Origin: an uncultured Lewinella sp.
GTDB lineage: Bacteria > Bacteroidota > Bacteroidia > Chitinophagales > Saprospiraceae
Length of the DNA stretch: 32,196 bases
Reading direction: 5' to 3'
Assembly (NCBI GenBank): GCA_913057785.1
Contig: CAJXPD010000107.1
Span: forward strand, 1 to 32,196
A program made the position numbers and the translations under genes. Of this stretch, positions 25,665-32,196 are shown in pieces (positions within the stretch are counted from its first letter, which is position 1; the number at the start of each line of letters is the position of its first letter). Below the pieces are notes generated by a model. It saw only the letters and a program-made list of their open reading frames with translations. It searched no databases and was not told the DNA's origin.

Positions 25665-27134
25665 TTAAGCCTTTGGATCCTTCTTTACGTTTTTTGACTT
25701 TCTCATTTGTGAGATGAAACCAGCAAGTAATCCGCGATCATCAGCCGCTACAAATTGATCTCGTATGTCTAGGGATTGGAAGGCCAATAGAGATTGCAAG
25801 GATGCGTCACTGAAGTGATTAATTACCTCATCATTACATAAGGTGTACAGTACATGATCTGTTTCTGTACTAGAGTAGGCCAAGATGAAATCTGAAATGA
25901 ATGTATAGGCTCCTCGATTTCTTCGGACTCCTTTTTTGGAAACGGAGGATAAAGTGTCGTAACTCGCCGCTGAAAAAGTTGAACAATTAATTAACCTTCC
26001 TTCATTATTAATGTAGCTTCGACCAGATATGACCTGGCAGCCAGCTGACCAATTGGTGAATCCATCAAAAGTCCAATGAATATTAATTAGGGTATTTGGG
26101 TTATCTAACTTTTCATCTCTAGGTCGGCTAGAATTGTGGGATAGGCCTTTTCGAATATCTTCTTCAGACAAAGCATCACGCCCGCTCCAATCGCGGTAAA
26201 CGAGTACACCTGGCCCGTAAGGCCGTAATGCCTTATAGATTCTCTGTGAATTACTGACCTTGTGCCAGGCCAACTTATATTTATGCTGTCCCTCAATCAG
26301 ATAGGGTTCTTGCTTTTTACTTTTGTCAGGGTGAGGATCTGTGGACCCCCAGAACTTAAATACCATCCCATTCATCAGGAGTACAAATAAATCATCATTT
26401 CCTCGGACTCGACTACTTTGTTCCTGTTTCCGACGAATACCAATTAAATGAATTTCCTCTCGATTGTACATCCATTCACTGACCTTCCTGCTATCTGTAT
26501 CTTGATCATAATTCTCCAAATCCTGAAGTTGAAACAGAAGTAAATCATCCTTGGCAGCGCCTTTATCCAACACCCTCTGGCAGCGCTCTTTAGATTTGTT
26601 CAGCACTTTCATCCACAATTCAAATTCCTTGGAGGGTTTGGTCCATTTGAATTCGCTAGGCTTATCCTTATTCACTTCATTCGGTCCCCAAGTAGAATAG
26701 AGTTTATTGTCCCGCCATCGCATCATATGCTTATGCGTGTTTTTCCAAACTCGACCATCTGGCATGCCGGTTTCTTCTACGCCCAGGCCTTCTATGGTTC
26801 GAATATATTCCTGGAAGAGGCGTAAAGAAGCTAAGGTCCAATAACCGAACACACCATCCAGACGAGCACCTGGCATAAATCCATGATCCTGTAGGAACGC
26901 CTGAAGGTTTCTTATGTTGTTGCCTTTGGTAGTTCTAGGCTCAACCCATTCATTTGCTCCCTCTCCGCGAAAGTGCATTCGTTTACTCTTGTAAGCCGGG
27001 GTGTCCCAAAAAAGCTCATGGTATTTACGAAAATAAGCTTCCTTATCTGATTGGAATTGGTCAAAGGAATCCTCATCGATCATTCCTAAGTGAAGGACTT
27101 CACTCAGGTGTAGAATTGGGTTAGTTTCACTCAT
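25665..27134 (-). CDS. Peptidoglycan-binding-domain protein with a C-terminal WSAGC motif
   Basis: Of 489 residues, 72-110 form a typical peptidoglycan-binding repeat: NIRNLQAFLQDHGFMPGARL then DGVFGYWTLASLRLFQ. The C-terminal half has INIHW (350-354) and NWSAGCQVI (361-369). A His followed at short distance by Ser-x-Gly-Cys recalls L,D-transpeptidases (S/T-H-G-C), but the second His of that motif is Ala and the spacing is shorter, so catalysis is uncertain. There is no signal peptide, which is odd for a cell-wall protein and suggests export by another route, for example as a lytic or effector-type protein. I do not recognise the exact family. It stands alone, convergent with the PspA-like gene. 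Confidence 0.7.
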   Translation of the reverse strand: MSETNPILHLSEVLHLGMIDEDSFDQFQSDKEAYFRKYHELFWDTPAYKSKRMHFRGEGANEWVEPRTTKGNNIRNLQAFLQDHGFMPGARLDGVFGYWTLASLRLFQEYIRTIEGLGVEETGMPDGRVWKNTHKHMMRWRDNKLYSTWGPNEVNKDKPSEFKWTKPSKEFELWMKVLNKSKERCQRVLDKGAAKDDLLLFQLQDLENYDQDTDSRKVSEWMYNREEIHLIGIRRKQEQSSRVRGNDDLFVLLMNGMVFKFWGSTDPHPDKSKKQEPYLIEGQHKYKLAWHKVSNSQRIYKALRPYGPGVLVYRDWSGRDALSEEDIRKGLSHNSSRPRDEKLDNPNTLINIHWTFDGFTNWSAGCQVISGRSYINNEGRLINCSTFSAASYDTLSSVSKKGVRRNRGAYTFISDFILAYSSTETDHVLYTLCNDEVINHFSDASLQSLLAFQSLDIRDQFVAADDRGLLAGFISQMRKSKNVKKDPKA

Positions 27135-27688
27135 AATAGAGTTTTAGGTGCTTAAAAAAGATGATTTAGGAATAAAGGAGGGCTTTTGAGCGAATGCTGC
27201 CGCTTTCCCTAGAAGGAACCAGCTACTTTTGAGACGTTTGAGGAAGGTAAGAAAATATCGGTGAAAAGAGCCATCCTCCTTAAATTAATTGTAAGCAGAA
27301 GTACATGTATAAACTCAAGGGCCAGAATCACTTGGAAAGCTTTCTCTTTTCTAGAGACATCGACCCAATTAGTTTAGTTTATTCCCTAATTCTTGTCCTT
27401 ATTGACTTCATTGTCATTCGCAAATCGATTTATGCTTGAATTCCTACCATGGTTGCAGCGACAGTGCGGAATGTTTGGGGGTTGGAACATGTAAGTGTTT
27501 TTAAATCAGTTATTTACATCCGGTCTGGATTGCTGCAATGCATCAAATATTCCAATTTTAGAGGGGTGGAATGAACAGGATATTCCAATTATTGGCGAGA
27601 ATGGGCTATCCCTTGGCTGTTGTCCGGGTATACTTTTACGGTACCCCAAAAAGCCAAAATTTTGTAAACCCTAAATACTTGTCAACTT
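27135..27688. other. 554-base gene-free divergent region
   Basis: This lies between divergent genes and should hold both promoters. I see no coding frame. It contains the repeats at 27547-27590. AT-rich stretches at about 27270-27300 and 27340-27430 show no confident -33/-7 pair. Confidence 0.45.
27547..27590. repeat. ATTCCA / TGGAAT / ATTCCA repeat cluster
   Basis: ATATTCCAATT occurs at 27547-27557 and 27580-27590 (33 bases apart), and its inverse core TGGAAT lies between them at 27567-27572. Three alternating half-sites about 100 bases before the lipoprotein gene suggest a regulator-binding site. Confidence 0.4.
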
Positions 27689-27703
27689 ATGGAAAGTTTA
27701 AAA

Positions 27704-28339
27704 ATGCGTAATGTTCTTGTTCTACTCTTGGCTGTTCTAACAACTATAGCCTGTGAAAAAAACAATATAACGGACGCTCTTGATGATAAGAGCGAAGAAG
27801 CCCTAGTCGATGTAACTAACTTGGGGCAGGATCAGAACGAAGCCGCTAGGTGGAATGACCACGATGCTCGAGAAGTTCCCTTCAAGGCCAGATTTGCTAC
27901 TAGATTGACACCAGATAGATTAGGAGAAGTAACTTGTGATGATCCATCCCTACCTTTTCCTAATTTTCAATCTGGTTTTGGGAAAGCGACCCATTTGGGC
28001 GGCTTTACCATTGAGTTGACCTTCTGCTCTGCTGGTGCGGGAGTCTATGGAGGAGCGAATGGATATCTGGAAGCTGCTAATGGAGATCGTTTATTCGTCT
28101 GTATTGAGCGCGGCCAGGTTATCCCACTTTCGGAGCCTCACCCTGTCTATGAGGCTTTCTTCAAAGATCCCTTTGAGTTCTGTGGAGGTACAGGGCGTTT
28201 TGAAGGAGCGAGTGGAGAAGGAATGACCAATAGTCTAGTTGATCTATGGAATGAAGATTATCCTTTCCCTGGGCCGATTATTCCTAATCATAGGACAGAT
28301 CACGTATGGACAGGTACACTCATTCTACCCAATGGATAA
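27704..28339 (+). CDS. Lipoprotein, beta-barrel-like
   Basis: A short hydrophobic signal (MRNVLVLLLAVLTTIAC) ends in a lipobox with the acylated Cys 17, then EKNN, so it is probably an outer-membrane or inner-membrane lipoprotein. The mature part is rich in beta-strand and has GTGRFEGASGEG, a Gly-rich motif of allene-oxide-cyclase-barrel-like proteins, plus four further Cys residues that could pair. Function unknown. I chose the ATG at 27704; one at 27689 would add five residues and is also possible. A bidirectional terminator follows. Confidence 0.7.
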   Translation: MRNVLVLLLAVLTTIACEKNNITDALDDKSEEALVDVTNLGQDQNEAARWNDHDAREVPFKARFATRLTPDRLGEVTCDDPSLPFPNFQSGFGKATHLGGFTIELTFCSAGAGVYGGANGYLEAANGDRLFVCIERGQVIPLSEPHPVYEAFFKDPFEFCGGTGRFEGASGEGMTNSLVDLWNEDYPFPGPIIPNHRTDHVWTGTLILPNG

Positions 28340-28425
28340 TTCCTAGCAAGTAGGGTGAAAAAATGACTCGAGATTTGATAAATGCCTCATCTGTAGGCCG
28401 CTTTTAATTCGCTTTATAAACAAAC

Positions 28426-28467
28426 GGGGTATCCAGGATTTTATCTTGTAAAGATTCTGGATACCCC
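28426..28467. terminator. Bidirectional terminator between convergent genes
   Basis: GGGGTATCCAG (28426-28436) pairs perfectly with CTGGATACCCC (28457-28467), and the stem extends by four weaker pairs. T-rich sequence follows on both strands, so it fits both the lipoprotein gene and the subtilase gene ending at 28498. Confidence 0.7.
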
Positions 28468-28497
28468 ATTGTTTATTCATGATTAGAGGGAGTATTG

Positions 28498-30036
28498 TTA
28501 GTTGACAGCTTGCGCTGCATCAATAATTCCCCAGCCGTATTGGCTACTTCTACCTGGGTAAATACTAGCCGCATTTTTCATTCTGCTCAACACTTGAGAA
28601 CGTGATTGGCTGGGGTTAGTAGCCCAGACTAAGGCCGCGATGCCGGCAGTTGTTGCCGTGGCGGCGGAAGACCCGCCAACGCTAGAAGGGGTATTGCCAC
28701 TTCTGGCCAACGTCAAAGAGGTACGACTATTGCTACTGCTTCTTTGCATTACGGCTACAAAATCAACGGCGCTTCCAGAATGACAGGTATTGCAACGCTG
28801 TAAGGAAGATCCATCCTTTACGCCCGTCACTGCTACCGTTTGGCTCATAGTTGCTGGGAAAACAACGCCGACCCAGTTGGTGAAAGAGGTGGAAGTACCA
28901 GCCGCCGCAAGAATCATTTTACCGCGATTGTATGCATAATAGATTCCATCAGCAACAGTACTGCTGTAGAAAATATCTCCGATGGACATGCTGATGATCT
29001 TGGTACCACCTCGATTCCCAGCTTTTACAAGGGCATTTTTTACGCCTGTTTTCTCCTTGGAACCATTCACAACTACATCACCTGTACCTCTGATGGAATA
29101 TAGATTACAATTGTAAGCCACACCCACGGAACTTCCTCCGTTTCCTCTCGGAGCTGCAATCAAACCGGCCATCTGGGTACCGTGACCACATTTGTCATTG
29201 GGGCCGTCGGGCTTGGTGTTCCACCACCAAAAAGAGCTATTGAAGGTTCCCGTTTTTCCGATGCTCCGTCCTTGAGATTGCCCGGAATTAAATTCACTGC
29301 CCAATTTGCTCTGTTCAGGATAAACGCCGGTATCAATCAAGCTTACTTCGATATTATCGCCAGTACTCGTGGCCCAAGCTGCCGGAATATTCATATTATA
29401 GAAATTCCACGGAATCTTAGCGTTAGGACTTACCGTGGTGTAATCTGCCGAAGGAATGTTGTTATTTGGCGATAGCCCACAGCCTGCATCACTCCTTTCC
29501 TGAATTTCTGACTCCATTTCGTAACCCAAAGGCTCTACAAAACGTACTTCAGGCATAGACCTTAGTTGGCTAATAACCTCTTTGTTATGCATTTTTACCA
29601 TAAAATGAGGTAGGATACCATCGGGCTCAGGAAGAAGAATATCCGCAGCAATAACTTTTTGATTAGGGTTCAAGCGATTGGTCTCTTGGACAATAAAAGT
29701 CAATAGTTTATTCTTTATATTTGCCCACTCAGATTCATTGATGTCGACGAGGTGAATCTTTTCCTCAATTTGAGTGTAACCAACTGGCTGATAGCCGATA
29801 CTCATAATTGAATCACTCTGGACGGCCGCACTCCACAAAACTTGATCGCTTTGATCTTGCCAGTGGAAGACATCATTCTTGGTCTCAATCTCATTTTCGA
29901 TAATAGCATTCAACTCTACTTTGGTTAGTGGCTCTTGTGATTGTACAGGGTTTTGTTCAACAAAGGCTTCTTTGGAACATCCTGCCAAACCGAGCATTAC
30001 GGTTGCTACTGCAATGTAAGTTTGGTTAAACTTCAT
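28498..30036 (-). CDS. Subtilisin-like serine protease, lipoprotein
   Basis: The 512-residue S8-family protein has a lipobox (GLAGC, Cys 20), a prodomain-like region to about residue 180 ending RFVEPLGYE, and a catalytic domain about 205-510. The triad is Asp 235 (LIDTGVYP), His 285 (CGHGTQMAG) and Ser 457 (GGSSAAT). The oxyanion-hole Asn normally found in AAGN is Thr here (LAAAGTSTS, Thr 381), which could lower activity. Cys 415 and Cys 418 (RCNTC) may form a disulfide. It is anchored in the envelope and probably cleaves proteins in the periplasm or at the surface. It is divergent from the OmpA gene. Confidence 0.9.
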   Translation of the reverse strand: MKFNQTYIAVATVMLGLAGCSKEAFVEQNPVQSQEPLTKVELNAIIENEIETKNDVFHWQDQSDQVLWSAAVQSDSIMSIGYQPVGYTQIEEKIHLVDINESEWANIKNKLLTFIVQETNRLNPNQKVIAADILLPEPDGILPHFMVKMHNKEVISQLRSMPEVRFVEPLGYEMESEIQERSDAGCGLSPNNNIPSADYTTVSPNAKIPWNFYNMNIPAAWATSTGDNIEVSLIDTGVYPEQSKLGSEFNSGQSQGRSIGKTGTFNSSFWWWNTKPDGPNDKCGHGTQMAGLIAAPRGNGGSSVGVAYNCNLYSIRGTGDVVVNGSKEKTGVKNALVKAGNRGGTKIISMSIGDIFYSSTVADGIYYAYNRGKMILAAAGTSTSFTNWVGVVFPATMSQTVAVTGVKDGSSLQRCNTCHSGSAVDFVAVMQRSSSNSRTSLTLARSGNTPSSVGGSSAATATTAGIAALVWATNPSQSRSQVLSRMKNAASIYPGRSSQYGWGIIDAAQAVN

Positions 30037-30345
30037 GCTTTAGGGTGTTTTGGATTATAGAATTTAATTCTTAGTAGAAATAAGTAGTGCCTACAAAATA
30101 TTAAAAAATGTGAGATTTAATGATATGATTTTGTTTTTATAGGCATAAGAGAATAAAATATGGATTGAAGGGAGAGTGATGTTGGAATCACAAATGATTG
30201 AATACTCTTGGAGGAAGAACTCAGGTTGGATTTTTAAACTTCTGGTCCAATTCTTCCTCAGAGAAAAGTGACGAATAGACCGAGGTCCTCGTCCAAGTAG
30301 AGTAAGAATTCCATGAATATTTACCATAATGAAATACACATGCTG
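30037..30345. other. Divergent promoter region between the subtilase and ompA-like genes
   Basis: About 300 AT-rich bases separate the two start codons. It should hold both promoters. On the minus strand TAATATTTTG around 30109-30100 is close to a -7 box but is not an exact TAnnTTTG match. No coding frame is convincing. Confidence 0.4.
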
Positions 30346-31899
30346 ATGAGTTTTACTGTTTTACGACCTTTTCAAAAAAGCGTTCTTCTCTTCCTGTTGT
30401 TCTTGACCCCTCTTTTTACCCAAGCACAGGAAAATCCTAGAGGTTTCAATGCAGTAGGTGCTAAAGTTCTTTTTATTGATTACGGCAATCCTAATCTCAT
30501 AAAAGATCTAAACATTACTAATGGTTTAGAGATTAGTTATATCCGGGGAATCAATAAGTTTATGAACCTATCTTTCCCCCTTAAAGTAGGCGTGGCAAAT
30601 GTCAATGATGATATTAACAATCGAAATATCACAAGCCTGGATGCTATTCTACAATTCCAATACTTGAAAGATGAGAAGTCCTGGCTGATTCCATATTTCT
30701 TTGCTGGGGGTGGCTTAGTCTATGAAAGATCAGGAGATGCCAATACGCAAATCCCCATTGGTTTGGGAATAAATTTTAAGGTAGGTAAGAATTCCTACAT
30801 CAATGCGCAAGGTGAATATCGTATCTCCAATATTGAAAACAGAGATAATCTACAAATCGGTCTAGGCTATATCTATAGGTTTGGTAATACAGATAAGGAT
30901 GGAGATGGAGTAGTCGATGGAAGAGATAAATGCCCAGAAATCCCAGGTATAATTGACTTTGAGGGCTGCCCAGATACGGATCAGGACGGAATCCCGGATG
31001 CGCAGGATGTTTGCCCATTAGTCGCCGGATTGGAGGTGATGAATGGTTGCCCGGATACCGATGGAGATGGCTTGACAGATTCAGCAGATCCTTGCCCGAG
31101 AATGGCGGGACGGCTAAATGGCTGCCCGGATAGTGACAATGATGGGATAGCTGACTCAGAAGATGAATGTCCAGATGTAGTCGGGACGAAGGCCATGCAG
31201 GGCTGCCCAGATCGAGATAGTGATGGAATTGCCGACTATAAAGATAAGTGTCCAGATGATTATGGAACACTTGACAATGAAGGCTGCCCAATAGTGGTTG
31301 ACTCCGACAATGATGGAGTACCGGATTCACAAGATCAATGCCCCAATCAAGCAGGTACTGCTAACGGTTGTCCAGATACAGATGGAGATGGGGTAGTGGA
31401 TAGTAAAGACCGTTGCCCAGAGCTTCCTGGGCCATTTTCCGGCTGCCCAGATACGGATGGAGATGGTTTAATGAATGCCGAGGATCGCTGCCCTAATCAG
31501 GCTGGTCCGACGGATAATCAGGGGTGTCCGGTGATTACCAAGGAGGTGCAGCAGACCTTGAATATCGCCACGCAGGCAGTGCGATTTGAAACAGGTAGAG
31601 CAACCCTGAAAAACTCTTCTTTTGAGGTGTTGGATCGGGTGGTACAGATCATGAATCAGTACGTCGATCATAACTTGACCATTTCCGGGCATACTGACAA
31701 CACAGGAGAAGCAGAGAACAATCAGATACTTTCAGAGGATCGAGCTAAAGCTTGCTTCCAATATCTAGTTTCTCGGGGCATTGCACCTTCGAGAATGGGG
31801 TATGTAGGTTACGGAGAATCAAGACCACTAGCGGATAATAACACGATCCAAGGACGGGTACTGAATAGGAGAGTAGAGTTTAACTTATACGTGCGATAA
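30346..31899 (+). CDS. OmpA-family outer-membrane protein with TSP type-3 repeats
   Basis: The protein has a signal peptide (ending LFTQAQ), an N-terminal beta-barrel domain of about 150 residues, eight calcium-binding thrombospondin type-3 repeats (30892-31530) and a C-terminal OmpA domain. The OmpA domain binds peptidoglycan: VRFETGRATL, then ISGHTDNTGEAENNQ and YGESRPLADN with the usual Asp and Arg positions (LNRRVEFNLYVR). The repeats would form a stiff calcium-loaded spacer between barrel and cell wall. In-frame ATGs at 30313 and 30340 exist; I choose 30346 because it gives the most regular signal peptide. A long hairpin follows the stop. Confidence 0.92.
   Translation: MSFTVLRPFQKSVLLFLLFLTPLFTQAQENPRGFNAVGAKVLFIDYGNPNLIKDLNITNGLEISYIRGINKFMNLSFPLKVGVANVNDDINNRNITSLDAILQFQYLKDEKSWLIPYFFAGGGLVYERSGDANTQIPIGLGINFKVGKNSYINAQGEYRISNIENRDNLQIGLGYIYRFGNTDKDGDGVVDGRDKCPEIPGIIDFEGCPDTDQDGIPDAQDVCPLVAGLEVMNGCPDTDGDGLTDSADPCPRMAGRLNGCPDSDNDGIADSEDECPDVVGTKAMQGCPDRDSDGIADYKDKCPDDYGTLDNEGCPIVVDSDNDGVPDSQDQCPNQAGTANGCPDTDGDGVVDSKDRCPELPGPFSGCPDTDGDGLMNAEDRCPNQAGPTDNQGCPVITKEVQQTLNIATQAVRFETGRATLKNSSFEVLDRVVQIMNQYVDHNLTISGHTDNTGEAENNQILSEDRAKACFQYLVSRGIAPSRMGYVGYGESRPLADNNTIQGRVLNRRVEFNLYVR
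30892..31530 (+). repeat. Eight thrombospondin type-3 repeats
   Basis: Each unit follows the plan DxDxDGxxDxxDxCP ... GCP, about 25-29 residues long. The eighth has Asn in place of one Asp (DGLMNAED). Many units share the DNA segment GATACGGATGGAGATGG with minor changes, so exchange between units is possible. Confidence 0.9.
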
Positions 31900-31926
31900 G
31901 CCATAGAATAATGGCGCTGTAATAGA

Positions 31927-31991
31927 ACGGCCCCTAGTCATTCGATACTTCTGGATCATTGTCCAGTTCAATTCGAAGGACTACGGGCCGT
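31927..31991. terminator. Long compound hairpin after ompA-like gene
   Basis: ACGGCCC (31927-31933) pairs with GGGCCGT (31985-31991), then TAGTC (31935-31939) with GACTA (31979-31983), then an inner TTCGA/TCGAA and CTGGA/TCCAG. Moderately T-rich sequence follows on the plus strand. It lies between convergent genes and may act in both directions. Confidence 0.55.
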
Positions 31992-32014
31992 CTGTCTTTC
32001 TATATGCCTTATTA

Positions 32015-32196
32015 CTATTTCTTGTAATCTTCGTAGCCCTCTTTCTCCAAGCGCTCATATTTAACCGCTACGGCTTCAGCTAAAGAAGCTTTATAGGCTA
32101 CCATCTTTTCCAAAACTACAGGATCGTGGGCACCAAGGATTTCCGCTGCAAGCAAGCCCGCGTTTTTGGCGGCATTCAGGGCTACGGTGGCTACGG
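32015..32196 (-). CDS. purE: N5-carboxyaminoimidazole ribonucleotide mutase, C-terminal part
   Basis: Read on the minus strand, the last 60 codons are visible and the gene continues beyond the right edge. VATVALNAAKNAGLLAAEIL is the conserved C-terminal helix of PurE, which moves the carboxyl group in N5-CAIR to give CAIR in purine synthesis. The tail continues LEKMVAYKASLAEAV and ends EGYEDYKK. The stop is reinforced by two further in-frame stops (TAG TAA TAA, 32017-32009). Confidence 0.9.
   Translation of the reverse strand, partial: VATVALNAAKNAGLLAAEILGAHDPVVLEKMVAYKASLAEAVAVKYERLEKEGYEDYKK

Noticed and set aside
30800..31330. 176-codon minus-strand frame opposite the OmpA-like gene
   Set aside because: It is a shadow caused by the repetitive Asp/Gly/Cys-Pro codons of the TSP3 repeats.
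30892..31530. Regular repeats as a CRISPR array
   Set aside because: The repeats are in frame, encode calcium-binding TSP3 units and have no constant repeat with unique spacers.
1..32196. tRNA or rRNA genes
   Set aside because: None recognised by eye on either strand; a tRNAscan run would settle it.

Overview
The window looks like chromosome from a Bacteroidota bacterium, most plausibly a marine or saprospiral (Lewinella-like) lineage. The indications are a medium GC content, starts without a clear Shine-Dalgarno sequence, TAnnTTTG-type -7 boxes, an outer-membrane OmpA protein with thrombospondin type-3 repeats, CotH-kinase and M16 peptidase pairs, and the surE / small membrane protein / lpxB order. 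The lineage is inferred from gene content; no marker RNA gene is present.

Layout. Positions 1-612 hold the 3' part of an alpha-helical, TPR-like protein of unknown function. Positions 613-2700 are poor in ordinary genes but hold the most unusual material. Two micropeptide genes (988-1080 and 1238-1363) share the C-terminal block VIVVDIIAP. The second one ends inside a perfect terminator hairpin. A second terminator follows, then an 85-codon open frame without a start codon, and then a promoter-to-terminator unit (2311-2559) whose RNA can fold into one long irregular rod. From 2715 to 7670 come housekeeping genes: a small membrane protein, an HMG-CoA-lyase-like enzyme, lpxB / small membrane protein / surE on the minus strand, and hemH. 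From 7874 to 14087 lie a YkuK-type RNase H-like protein, an M16 peptidase pair with a split active site, a one-domain asparaginase-like protein, a small membrane protein and a nucleotidyltransferase.

Positions 14196-23523 carry two exported CotH-family proteins, the first without the expected catalytic residues. The second probably heads an operon with a YheT-type hydrolase and the SbcD-SbcC DNA-end nuclease. Positions 23903-25563 carry a coiled-coil protein and a membrane-anchored PspA-like helical protein. They converge on a peptidoglycan-binding protein (25665-27134). The last part has a lipoprotein, a subtilisin-like lipoprotein, an OmpA/TSP3 outer-membrane protein and the 3' end of purE at the right edge.

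How the genes fit together. Most units are independent. Envelope functions dominate: lipid A synthesis, exported peptidases, CotH proteins, lipoproteins, OmpA and cell-wall binding. The best candidate for an undescribed system is the micropeptide locus at 988-1477, possibly linked to the helical protein just upstream. Its peptide block is conserved between the two copies while the codons differ only at synonymous third positions, which argues that both are translated. All structures and motifs were found by eye, without database searches or folding software.
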